DNA from: Siccibacter turicensis LMG 23730
Lineage (GTDB): Bacteria > Pseudomonadota > Gammaproteobacteria > Enterobacterales > Enterobacteriaceae
Direction of reading: 5' to 3'
Assembly: GCF_000463155.2 (NCBI RefSeq)
Contig: NZ_AWFZ01000050.1
Span: 1 to 64,000 of the forward strand
DNA: 64,000 nucleotides
In this document: piece by piece, positions 25,905-33,739 of the stretch
Numbering within the stretch: position 1 is the stretch's first letter
Layout of the letters: every line of letters begins with the position of its first letter
Made by a program: the position numbers and the translations under genes
The notes under the pieces: generated by a model
Seen by the model: the letters and a program-made list of their open reading frames with translations, nothing else
What the model was told of the DNA's origin: nothing
Database searches by the model: none

Positions 25905-27239
25905 ATGCGGCCTGCAGAAACCCTATTTGTCAGCATCGCCAGCTATCGCGACCCGGAGCTGATACCGACATTGAAAGACATGATTGCCAATGCAGCGCAT
26001 CCAGAAGCGCTGCGCATTGCAATATGCTGGCAGCATGATGAAGATATCAGCCTTTTTATCGATGCCGGAATGACGCTGTGCCAGAGTTACATTCACAGCA
26101 ATAATGATATTTTTGTTTTTGAGTATCAGTCAGCCCGCATAACCATTCTTAGCATTCATTATTACCATAGCCAGGGCGCCTGTTGGGCGCGGCATATGGC
26201 AGAACAGTTTTATAATGATGAAACCTGGTTCTTGCAGATTGATTCCCACTGTCGATTTATTCATCATTGGGATAGCGAAGCCATTGCGATGATGAAATCG
26301 CTACAGAAGCGCTGCCCTAAACCGATATTATCGACCTATCCACCGTCCTATAACCCAGCAGATGAAGCCAACCGGTCAGCATTTATTAGCCGTCTGACCT
26401 TTCGGGAGTTCTCACCCGAAGGGCTGCCTATGCTGAGCTCAACCACCTTTAGCGCAGATGAGCCGCCGCGCTGCGGCTACCTGGCTGGCGGCCTTATATT
26501 CGCACCGGGAAGCTTTGTACTGGAAGTCCCCAATGACCCAGAAATATTCTTTGCCGGGGAAGAAATTGCTATGGCCGCGCGTGCGTTTACCCATGGCTAT
26601 GATATTCACACACCTAATAAAATACTGCTTTGGCATTTTTATCAGCGTAGTGAAGCGAATAAGATTTGGGGCGACCATAATAATAAGGCCAAAGAAAACG
26701 GCAGTGTCGATCTCGTGTGGTGGGAACGGGATAAGGTTTCAAAAAAGCGGGTGCGATCGCTGCTGGGTCTGGAATCATCTCCCAGCGAGCCTGGTGCATA
26801 TGGCCATGGCAAGGCCCGTACTCTGGCAGAGTTTGAAAGACGCATCGGGGTGCATTTTTGTTCGCAAACCGTGATGCCGGATGTTGTGGGTGACGCACGC
26901 CTCAGTTATTTCCCCGATCGCAGCTACAGCGAAAGCGACTGGCTTGAAAAACGTATCCATCCAAATCATAAGAAAATTCAGTTCAGCAAGGATGAAATCA
27001 GCCATCACCACGCCGATATCCACCGCTGGCACTTCGGCGCTTACTGCGCAAATAATGTATTACTCAAGAAAATTATCCTTACCCCTGAAGAACTTGAAAA
27101 ATGCTTCGTAAGCCAAAAAGGCATTTACGAAATTGCGTTTTCCTTTACCTCTCCGCCGTCGGTTAAGCCGTCCGTTATCAGAGGCTGCCCCTTTCATCGC
27201 CAACAGGGTTGGGGCGAGGTCGTGGAGAAAAAATGGTGA
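25905..27239 (+). CDS. Skp1-GlcNAc-transferase-like glycosyltransferase (GlcNAc family, PF11397-type)
   Basis: Probable cytoplasmic GT-A glycosyltransferase related to the family that adds GlcNAc to hydroxyproline of Skp1 in eukaryotes. Seen in the 444 aa: SIASYRDPELIPTLKDM at about 10-26, GACWARHMAEQFY at 91-103, a DxH-type metal site QIDSHCRF at 111-118, and AGGLIFAPGSF at 194-204. A GEEIAMAARAFTHGYD block follows at 218-233, then WHFY at 243-246. No signal peptide or membrane helix is visible. It lies 33 nt after the adhesin and overlaps the DotU-like gene by 7 nt, so it belongs to the T6SS arm. The acceptor is unknown; candidates are the Pro/Thr-rich VgrG tail or the pilus subunits, an inference only. 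Confidence 0.85.
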   Translation: MRPAETLFVSIASYRDPELIPTLKDMIANAAHPEALRIAICWQHDEDISLFIDAGMTLCQSYIHSNNDIFVFEYQSARITILSIHYYHSQGACWARHMAEQFYNDETWFLQIDSHCRFIHHWDSEAIAMMKSLQKRCPKPILSTYPPSYNPADEANRSAFISRLTFREFSPEGLPMLSSTTFSADEPPRCGYLAGGLIFAPGSFVLEVPNDPEIFFAGEEIAMAARAFTHGYDIHTPNKILLWHFYQRSEANKIWGDHNNKAKENGSVDLVWWERDKVSKKRVRSLLGLESSPSEPGAYGHGKARTLAEFERRIGVHFCSQTVMPDVVGDARLSYFPDRSYSESDWLEKRIHPNHKKIQFSKDEISHHHADIHRWHFGAYCANNVLLKKIILTPEELEKCFVSQKGIYEIAFSFTSPPSVKPSVIRGCPFHRQQGWGEVVEKKW

Positions 27240-27853
27240 ACAGCCAGTACGTTTTAAATACGTTAACCACGGTCGATACGCTGCTCAATCTGGGAGGAAT
27301 AATTCCTTCGCTCTCAGAACTTCAGGCAAGACTCATAGACATTATGAATGAATTTAACCGGGCGTTGAGCGATGAAGGGGTGCCCAAAGAGGACGCCGAT
27401 GCGCTTCGTCGGGTCGCCTGCGCATGGATTGACCGAACAACAGAAACCAACCTGACGCGTAGCTGGCTAACCTGGAAAAACTACTCGCTTGAGTCCTATT
27501 TTTTCGACGCGCCGCGCGATGCAGCTTTTTATACGGCTTTACTCGCCAGCGCTATGCACAGCACGCATGAAAGCGTTCGGGCCAGCGCGACAAGTCTTGT
27601 GTTATTGCTTTGCGAGACTCGTTCCTCAGACGCCGGCTTGAACGAGCTCAGGGCGGAAATTGCTGTCCCCGCCGTCAACCATTCCCAACAGCCTCTGCCG
27701 GAAAAACCGGGCGTGCAAATCGAGCGGCTCTCGCCGGAACCGCCTCCGGTGACGCGCGTAGGATTCGATTGCCTCATTTTCATGACCCTGTTAGCGGCGC
27801 TGTGGCGCTGCTGCTCTCATTTTCTCGACGCGTGGTACCAATGTCTTTCTTGA
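27233..27853 (+). CDS. short DotU/TssL-like T6SS accessory protein
   Basis: A 206-aa protein whose residues 25-130 follow the pattern of the DotU domain: RLIDIMNEFNRALSDEGVP, then ALRRVACAWIDRTTETNLTRSW, aligning by eye with the RTLVNEINLF...IP...RYCLCTALDEA...TSW stretch of TssL at 6820-8196. A proline-rich linker (150-175) leads to one hydrophobic C-terminal segment (about 178-192). It has no OmpA domain. The ATG at 27233 with GGAG is preferred over an in-frame start at 27209. It overlaps the next gene by 13 nt, and the two together look like a divergent, split TssL. Confidence 0.6.
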   Translation: MVNSQYVLNTLTTVDTLLNLGGIIPSLSELQARLIDIMNEFNRALSDEGVPKEDADALRRVACAWIDRTTETNLTRSWLTWKNYSLESYFFDAPRDAAFYTALLASAMHSTHESVRASATSLVLLLCETRSSDAGLNELRAEIAVPAVNHSQQPLPEKPGVQIERLSPEPPPVTRVGFDCLIFMTLLAALWRCCSHFLDAWYQCLS

Positions 27854-29433
27854 AAAAATCTGGCCGTATAGCACTGCTGTGGAGCTTGTCTGGCGTAGCG
27901 ATGCTGGCATGCCTGATAAATTTCTCACATCGCTATGTACCGGCTTTTGCCTGGGTGGCGTTGCTTGCCGCCGCACTTCTGGTGTTGCGCTATAACCACA
28001 GCATGCGGAGTAAGCCGGTGATTACCCGAATAACCAAAGATGAAATACGTGAAAGCGTAGTGTTCATTCTTGGCCCGTGGGCAAAAACCTGGTTCTCGGG
28101 CGCGCTGGATAATGACGGGATTCGATTAGAAAAAGGCAGGGCGTGGTTTCTGGCGTCCTCGCCGGGTGAATTAACCCGGCATCTGGAGCGTCTGAAGGCA
28201 AACCACCCTGAGGTGATACCGTTGGGATTTTTCCCGTTAATGCCCGACGGCCATGCCACGTCAGAACTTATGAATTCGCAGCTGGTGATGTGGAAAAATA
28301 CCTTTGCCGCTCTCAACCTCGCCGAGCCGCTGCCCTGCACGTTTGCGTTGTACACGCAGATGACCGAAGAGCGTCATGCCTGGGATCCCGGTGGTGCAAT
28401 CTGGAGCAGCGCGTTTCCGGCAGCCAATACCGGGCAGTGCGACATCAACCAGGGCCTGGCTTCAGCGCTTGGAGCACTTGCTGCTCAGCGAGACAGTAAT
28501 CATCATGCGGTTCGTCGGCACGCCATGGGCTGCACCCTGCGTGAGTGGCTAAACGAGACGGCGATTCAGTCTTCGCTTGACGCACTGTTTACCCACTCTT
28601 CTCTGCGTTTGAACGGCGTATTGCTGGCGGATTACGGGACAGGGTTTGTTCGCCACGGGGCATGGTCTGCCTGGTGTGAAAAGACGCTGGCCTTATTACC
28701 TGGCCTGACTACATCACTGACTACGCCACCGTTACCGGTGCCTCAGTCTGTTTATCAGACAACGCATATTACCCACACCACGCCGCCTCGGGTGTCCAAA
28801 GGCTATAAAACCATGGTGGTGGCATTCACGGCCGCTGCGCTGGCCTTGATTTTCATTTGTTACCTTCAGGCGGAGCGAGCGCTCAGCCTGCGCCATCAAA
28901 TGCAGCGTCTGGTTATCGCTGAAGCACTGAATGATGGTAATCAAACACAGCTGGCTAACGCGCTTGAACAGCATCAGGCGCTGGTCGACTGCCTGCCGGT
29001 AAAACCTTTTGGATGGACCGTGTTCGCAGGATGCGAAAAGCTTAAGCATGACGTGGCGGTTCGATTACACCCGGAGGCGTTTACGAATTCCGATGTCCCT
29101 TTCTCTGTGGTTGGGCAATTTGCCTCTTCCAGCGCGGCGTTGTCTTCCGGGCATGAAGAGCGGCTCAACGCCTTACTCCCGCAACTGCTCGCCAACGGCG
29201 CAGCACACTATCTGATTGTTGGCTATTCAGATAACACAGGCAGCGCTGAACAGAATCGGCTGCTGTCGACGCAGCGGGCCGTAGCGGTAAGAAACTGGCT
29301 GGTGCAACATTCGGCTCTGCTCCCGGAACGTTTCGTTTTGCGGGGTGCCGGCACCCGCAATCCGGTATCAGACAATACCAACAAAGCCGAGCGCGCTAAA
29401 AATCGGCGGGTTGAATTTTATACATTGCAATAA
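27841..29433 (+). CDS. membrane protein with C-terminal OmpA domain, T6SS-associated
   Basis: A 530-aa protein with two N-terminal hydrophobic segments (about 9-27 and 33-50), a long middle region (60-320) of unknown fold, a third membrane helix at about 324-342 and a periplasmic OmpA-like domain at about 423-530. The OmpA domain shows LIVGYSDNTGS, NRLLSTQRAVAVRNWL and the closing NRRVEFY, the peptidoglycan-binding signature. The ATG at 27841 is favoured because the extension upstream reads as shadow sequence of the DotU-like gene. A role in anchoring or modifying the T6SS membrane complex is inferred from the DotU-like partner and the OmpA domain. Confidence 0.8.
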   Translation: MSFLKKSGRIALLWSLSGVAMLACLINFSHRYVPAFAWVALLAAALLVLRYNHSMRSKPVITRITKDEIRESVVFILGPWAKTWFSGALDNDGIRLEKGRAWFLASSPGELTRHLERLKANHPEVIPLGFFPLMPDGHATSELMNSQLVMWKNTFAALNLAEPLPCTFALYTQMTEERHAWDPGGAIWSSAFPAANTGQCDINQGLASALGALAAQRDSNHHAVRRHAMGCTLREWLNETAIQSSLDALFTHSSLRLNGVLLADYGTGFVRHGAWSAWCEKTLALLPGLTTSLTTPPLPVPQSVYQTTHITHTTPPRVSKGYKTMVVAFTAAALALIFICYLQAERALSLRHQMQRLVIAEALNDGNQTQLANALEQHQALVDCLPVKPFGWTVFAGCEKLKHDVAVRLHPEAFTNSDVPFSVVGQFASSSAALSSGHEERLNALLPQLLANGAAHYLIVGYSDNTGSAEQNRLLSTQRAVAVRNWLVQHSALLPERFVLRGAGTRNPVSDNTNKAERAKNRRVEFYTLQ

Positions 29434-29462
29434 CGCCATATCTGACATGGAGGGTTCCAACA

Positions 29463-29942
29463 GTGGCAAAAAGTACCTTAACCTACGCTCTATTTGAGGG
29501 GGCGTTTATTACGGATGCACCGGCGCTGGATCGCACGGTGAATATCTTAATGTTCAGCGATCCCGATGAAAACGCCTATCAGATTATGATCAACAGGGCG
29601 CTGCTGAATGAAGATCAAGAGCCTGAGGCATGGTGCGAGCAGCAGACGGAAGTGCAGCGTAACGAACTGCCCGGTTTCAAAACCGAAGGGAAAATGCTGA
29701 CGCATGAAATTGGTCCAGCCCGCCTGCCGGTTATTCAGATAGCCAATAGTTTTTTGCAGGATGGTAAAACGATTCGTCAGGTACAGTCGATTATTCGTCT
29801 GCCTCGGAACAGCACGGTGAATCCAGGTAATCGGGGGATGATTATTTTTACCCTGCGCGCCGAGAACGAGTTCACCGAGTTTCAACGTAAACATTACGTG
29901 CAGGTTATCAACAGTTTCGATCCTGAGACTACACTGCCATAG
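29463..29942 (+). CDS. DcrB/DUF1795 family protein, Eag-type T6SS chaperone candidate
   Basis: A 159-aa protein without a signal peptide and with the DUF1795 layout: an N-terminal EGAFITDAPALDRTVNILMF strand pair, the WCEQQTEVQRNELPGF segment and a C-terminal FTLRAENEFTEFQRKHYVQVINSF strand-helix. In T6SS clusters this family supplies Eag chaperones that bind the transmembrane parts of PAAR-containing effectors. No Rhs or PAAR effector is visible nearby, so the client is unknown. The start is GTG at 29463 behind GGAGG. It is the last gene of the plus-strand arm and is followed by a strong terminator. Confidence 0.8.
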   Translation: MAKSTLTYALFEGAFITDAPALDRTVNILMFSDPDENAYQIMINRALLNEDQEPEAWCEQQTEVQRNELPGFKTEGKMLTHEIGPARLPVIQIANSFLQDGKTIRQVQSIIRLPRNSTVNPGNRGMIIFTLRAENEFTEFQRKHYVQVINSFDPETTLP

Positions 29943-29954
29943 TGCGTTGCTTGA

Positions 29955-29989
29955 TAAAAAAAGGGCCCTTTCGGCCCTGTTTTCTTTTT
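29955..29989. terminator. bidirectional terminator
   Basis: Stem AGGGCC/GGCCCT at 29962-29978 with loop CTTTC is flanked by an A-run on the left and a T-rich run on the right, so it can stop both the plus-strand T6SS arm and the minus-strand LuxR-type gene. Confidence 0.85.
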
Positions 29990-30587
29990 ACAAACATAAG
30001 GTTATTTCATCACTGTTGCCAAAGCGCGCAAGCCATGTGGCGTATTTATAGAATTCCAGCCGGTTCTCCATGCCCATTTTTTTGATAGCGTTGCGGCAGT
30101 GCACACCAATGGTACGTTCAGAACGATGCAGCAGCCTGGAGATATCGCTGGCATCATGCCCTTTACCGGTAAGCATCATGATGTTGTTTTCAGTTACCGA
30201 TAGCTGCAGGTACCGCTTCAGCCCTGCTGCTTTAAAAATATCCGTGCGTGTCGATGCGCCATATCCAATACTGGCGATCAACAGAACCTTCCGGATCCGC
30301 AGGATAATGTCATCCATACTGTGAGACTTGCAGATAAAAGGGATATGAATGGTTCGGCTGGTTTCCGCCAGGCTGTTACTGTTACGACAGTCTGTGCCAT
30401 GCTTAATATTAACCGTAACCATAAAATCCCTGAATATAACATCAGGTAAAGATGCGCCTCGCTGTAATAACGAAAAAGTTAACGGTACATTATCACCTTG
30501 ATCGTTACGATTATTGATTTTCGAAAGCAAATGCTGCAACCCAAGCTCAAAGTAAGCATTATTACTATCAATAACAATCTGCAACAT
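29988..30587 (-). CDS. LuxR/FixJ-type HTH transcriptional regulator
   Basis: A 199-aa protein with a C-terminal LuxR-type helix-turn-helix at about 130-190: LSVTENNIMMLTGKGHDASDISRLL then RTIGVHCRNAIKKMGM. The N-terminal half resembles the degenerate receiver-like domain of BglJ/YjjQ/FimZ-type regulators, without the Asp pocket of a true receiver. The ATG at 30587 with AGGGA upstream is preferred over TTG at 30608. It stands at the island boundary between the T6SS arm and tRNA-Gly, with an AT-rich upstream region. Control of the pilus or T6SS genes is inferred from position only. Confidence 0.8.
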   Translation of the reverse strand: MLQIVIDSNNAYFELGLQHLLSKINNRNDQGDNVPLTFSLLQRGASLPDVIFRDFMVTVNIKHGTDCRNSNSLAETSRTIHIPFICKSHSMDDIILRIRKVLLIASIGYGASTRTDIFKAAGLKRYLQLSVTENNIMMLTGKGHDASDISRLLHRSERTIGVHCRNAIKKMGMENRLEFYKYATWLARFGNSDEITLCL

Positions 30588-31119
30588 GATTATTATCCCT
30601 GATATCAATTAAGAATCCCTTCACTCACAATTACCGTACATGGGGCTCCTTATCTGCGTAAGGTTGCCTGGATGTACGCCACATTGAAAAGGGAGAGGTA
30701 AATCCCAAAGCAAACAATCGAAAACAAACAGTTATGAAGATATGAACACCGTGAAGGGCTATATAAACATGGTTTCGTCTACCCTAATTATCGGGTCGAC
30801 TTTTAACGTGGTGGAGAGTACTACAACGCAAATGAAAAGTGAAATATCCAGAGGTTAGTATTTTCTCAAAAAATATGTATTACGATACCGTTTCCATTAA
30901 TTTAAATCTAATGCAACACCAGGAAACCGGCCAGGTGCAGCCAGAAACAAGCGAGGCTAAGTTATTAATCTTATTCATCAAATGAAATATATATTTTTAT
31001 AAGCAGGGAATTTCAAAACATCCTGCGCCAGAGCAGGCAGGGTATTCAACCCTGTACTATCAGCCCTAAAACACAGGATTAACGAAGCGGAGAACAGAAG
31101 AAATCAGATTCAAATTAAA
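30588..31119. other. AT-rich gene-free junction between the T6SS locus and tRNA-Gly
   Basis: About 530 bp without a credible gene. The left part must hold the promoter of the LuxR-type gene. Two adjacent small stems, CCTGC/GCAGG (31022-31037) and CAGGGT/ACCCTG (31038-31054), lie about 65 nt from the tandem repeat. No integrase, insertion sequence or duplicated tRNA end is seen here. Confidence 0.6.
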
Positions 31120-31191
31120 GGAACTGGAACTGGAACTGGAACTGGAACTGGAACTGGAACTGGAACTGGAACTGGAACTGGAACTGGAACT
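31120..31191. repeat. hexanucleotide tandem repeat (GGAACT)12 touching the tRNA 3' end
   Basis: Twelve perfect GGAACT units (AGTTCC on the tRNA strand) run without interruption up to and into the encoded CCA end of tRNA-Gly; the last base of the array is the A of CCA. Any six-frame reading of it gives an alternating Val-Pro shadow peptide that crosses the tRNA and should not be annotated as a gene. Confidence 0.97.
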
Positions 31192-31264
31192 GGAGCGGGC
31201 GAAGGGAATCGAACCCTCGTATAGAGCTTGGGAAGCTCTCGTTCTACCATTGAACTACGCCCGC
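31191..31264 (-). tRNA. glyU: tRNA-Gly (anticodon CCC)
   Basis: Seventy-four nucleotides with encoded CCA. Acceptor GCGGGCG pairs with CGCCCGC; the D arm is GTTC-AATGGTA-GAAC; the anticodon arm is AGAGC-TTCCCAA-GCTCT giving CCC; the T arm carries TTCGATT. The sequence matches what I recall of E. coli glyU. Its 3' end faces the T6SS locus, the arrangement expected for an island attachment site. Confidence 0.97.
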
Positions 31265-31352
31265 ACGCATTGCGAAAGGCATTATATCCCTTCACCACTT
31301 TATGGCAACCCTTCCCTCAGCTAACTGATGGATTAATCAGCGGTTACCGCCC

Positions 31353-32090
31353 TCAGCATGGGGGCGAGCTACCCTGACGGGGGAGATAGCGCTGGGGGTC
31401 GATTGCGGTTGCACGGTAGCGTATCTGGAAGTGCAGGCGCACAGATTCCGCCCCGGTACTGCCCATGGTGGCAATTTTCTGGCCCGCTTTTACCTGCTGA
31501 CCATTGTTAACCTGGGTCGTATCGTTATGCGCATACGCCGTAATGTAATCTTCGCCATGCTTGATCATGACAAGGTTGCCGTAGCCACGAAGCTGGCTGC
31601 CCACATACACCACGCGTCCTGCACCCGCCGCATAAACGGCCTGGCCACGCTGGCCGGCAATATCGATGCCTTTGTTGCCTCCATCAGAATCAGAGAACGG
31701 CATGATCACTTTACCTGACGTCGGCCAGCGCCAGCAGCGCTGCCCTACCGGCGGCGCCGGCGATTTTGCCACGGAGGCGGAAGGGCGTGATTTGACGGCT
31801 TTATGGCTCGCGGTTGCGGTGCTTTTCGCCCCGCTGCCGCTTACGCGCACCTTTTGTCCCACCTGCAGCGTATAGGGCGCGGAAATGCCGTTCATGCGCG
31901 CCAGGGTCGCCACACTGGTGCCGGTCATGCGTGAAATGCGATACAGGGTGTCGCCGCGCTTTACGGTATAAACGGAGCCACTAAAGGTTCCGTAGTCGGG
32001 AGATTTACTGCCGGAGCAGCCTGCGATCAAAAGCGTCAGGCTAAGGCTAAGCGCCGTACCCCATCCTGTTAACTGGCCGCCCAAACTCAA
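31353..32090 (-). CDS. actS: ActS (YgeR) LysM/LytM amidase-activator lipoprotein
   Basis: Outer-membrane lipoprotein that activates periplasmic N-acetylmuramyl-L-alanine amidases, mainly AmiC in E. coli. The 245-aa precursor has a lipobox IAGC near residue 25, a LysM domain (VYTVKRGDTLYRISRMTGTS, about 41-84), a Ser/Ala/Lys linker, and a C-terminal LytM domain (GKVIMPFSD, GNKGIDIAGQRGQ, RGYGNLVMIKHGEDY). The LytM active-site His-x-Asp residues of true endopeptidases are replaced, as in activators. The start is TTG at 32090 with GAGG about 8 nt upstream. It sits right next to lysS here. Confidence 0.93.
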   Translation of the reverse strand: MSLGGQLTGWGTALSLSLTLLIAGCSGSKSPDYGTFSGSVYTVKRGDTLYRISRMTGTSVATLARMNGISAPYTLQVGQKVRVSGSGAKSTATASHKAVKSRPSASVAKSPAPPVGQRCWRWPTSGKVIMPFSDSDGGNKGIDIAGQRGQAVYAAGAGRVVYVGSQLRGYGNLVMIKHGEDYITAYAHNDTTQVNNGQQVKAGQKIATMGSTGAESVRLHFQIRYRATAIDPQRYLPRQGSSPPC

Positions 32091-32168
32091 ATCACATCCT
32101 CTGCGCTAATTACCTGATTATTCAAGTAGCTTATATTATCAGCTTCTGTTTAATGGCCCAAACAGAGC

Positions 32169-32195
32169 AAAAAAAAACCGCGCAGCTGCGCGGTT
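32169..32195 (-). terminator. lysS terminator
   Basis: A perfect 10-bp stem (AACCGCGCAG/CTGCGCGGTT, 32176-32195) is followed on the minus strand by a run of nine T. It lies 18 nt past the lysS stop. Confidence 0.92.
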
Positions 32196-32212
32196 TATCG
32201 AAGCGTAATGTA

Positions 32213-33730
32213 TTACTTAACCGGACGCATGGCCGGGAACAGAATGACGTCACGGATGGTATGGCTGTTAGTGAACAGCATAACCATGCGGTCAATACCG
32301 ATGCCAAGGCCAGCCGTAGGCGGCAAGCCGTGCTCAAGCGACGTCACGTAATCTTCGTCGTAGAACATGGCTTCATCATCGCCCGCATCTTTCGCGGCAA
32401 CCTGATCGGCAAAGCGCTGCGCCTGATCTTCTGCATCGTTCAGCTCCGAGAAGCCGTTACCGATTTCGCGGCCGCCGATGAAGAATTCGAAGCGATCCGT
32501 GATCTCCGGATTCACATCATTACGACGCGCCAGAGGGGACACCTCTGCCGGATATTCGGTAATAAAGGTAGGCTGAATCAGATGCGCTTCCGCAACCTCT
32601 TCAAAGATTTCCGTCACGATGCGGCCCAGGCCCCAGCTCTTCTCGACTTTGATACCGATAGATTCTGCTACCGCTTTCGCGCTGTCGAAGTTATCCAGAT
32701 CGGCCAGATTGGTTTCCTGACGATGCTTCTTGATGGCTTCGCGCATGGTCAGCTTCTCAAACGGCTTGCCGAAATCGAAGGTCTGGTCGCCGTACTGAAC
32801 CTGGGTCGTGCCCAGCACATCCTGCGCCAGAGTACGGAACAGCGATTCGGTCAGCTCAATGAGGTCCTTGTAATCGGCGTAGGCCATGTAGAGTTCCATC
32901 ATGGTGAACTCTGGGTTATGGCGAACCGAGATACCTTCGTTACGGAAGTTACGGTTAATCTCGAACACGCGTTCAAAACCACCGACCACCAGGCGCTTGA
33001 GGTAGAGCTCCGGCGCGATACGCAGATACATATCGAGGTCGAGCGCATTGTGATGGGTTACAAACGGACGCGCTGATGCGCCGCCCGGGATCACCTGCAT
33101 CATCGGCGTTTCGACTTCCATAAAGTCACGTCCCACCATGAACTGACGGATACCTGCCAGAATCTGCGAGCGAACTTTAAAGGTCTTGCGAGACTCCTCG
33201 TTGGAGATGAGATCCAGGTAGCGCTGACGATAGCGCGCTTCCTGATCCTGCAGACCATGGAACTTGTCCGGCAGCGGGCGCAGCGCTTTGGTCAGCAAAC
33301 GCAGTTCGGTACAGTGCAGGGAGAGCTCGCCGGTTTTGGTTTTGAACAGCTTACCGCGCGCGCCAAGAATATCCCCGAGGTCCCATTTTTTGAACTGCTC
33401 GTTGTACACGCCTTCCGGCAGATCGTCACGGGCAACGTAGAGCTGAATGCGGCCACCGACGTCCTGCAGCGTCACGAAAGAGGCTTTACCCATAATGCGA
33501 CGGGTCATCATGCGGCCTGCCACCGACACTTCGATGTTCAGCGCTTCAAGCTCTTCGTTCTCTTTATCGTCAAACTCATTGTGCAGTTGGTCAGAGGTAC
33601 GATCGCGACGGAAGTCGTTCGGGAAAGCGACGCCCTGCTCACGCAGCGCAGCCAGCTTTTCACGGCGTGTTTTCAGCTCGTTATTTAGTTCGGCTGCTGC
33701 GTCAACGCCTTGTGATTGTTGTTCAGACAT
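32213..33730 (-). CDS. lysS: lysyl-tRNA synthetase (class II)
   Basis: Charges tRNA-Lys in the cytoplasm. The 505-aa protein has the N-terminal OB-fold anticodon-binding domain ([21 protein letters not shown] around 70) and the class II core with motif 2 [20 protein letters not shown] and motif 3 [12 protein letters not shown] near the C-terminus, all intact. It begins 9 nt after the prfB stop in the conserved prfB-lysS operon. The idi gene that follows lysS in E. coli is absent; actS follows instead. Confidence 0.97.
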   Translation of the reverse strand: MSEQQSQGVDAAAELNNELKTRREKLAALREQGVAFPNDFRRDRTSDQLHNEFDDKENEELEALNIEVSVAGRMMTRRIMGKASFVTLQDVGGRIQLYVARDDLPEGVYNEQFKKWDLGDILGARGKLFKTKTGELSLHCTELRLLTKALRPLPDKFHGLQDQEARYRQRYLDLISNEESRKTFKVRSQILAGIRQFMVGRDFMEVETPMMQVIPGGASARPFVTHHNALDLDMYLRIAPELYLKRLVVGGFERVFEINRNFRNEGISVRHNPEFTMMELYMAYADYKDLIELTESLFRTLAQDVLGTTQVQYGDQTFDFGKPFEKLTMREAIKKHRQETNLADLDNFDSAKAVAESIGIKVEKSWGLGRIVTEIFEEVAEAHLIQPTFITEYPAEVSPLARRNDVNPEITDRFEFFIGGREIGNGFSELNDAEDQAQRFADQVAAKDAGDDEAMFYDEDYVTSLEHGLPPTAGLGIGIDRMVMLFTNSHTIRDVILFPAMRPVK

Positions 33731-33739
33731 GTTGGTTCC

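Noticed and set aside
31110-31298. Minus-strand ORF ending in a long Val-Pro repeat
   Set aside because: It reads through tRNA-Gly and the (GGAACT)12 array; the peptide is a translation of a tRNA and a microsatellite, not a gene.
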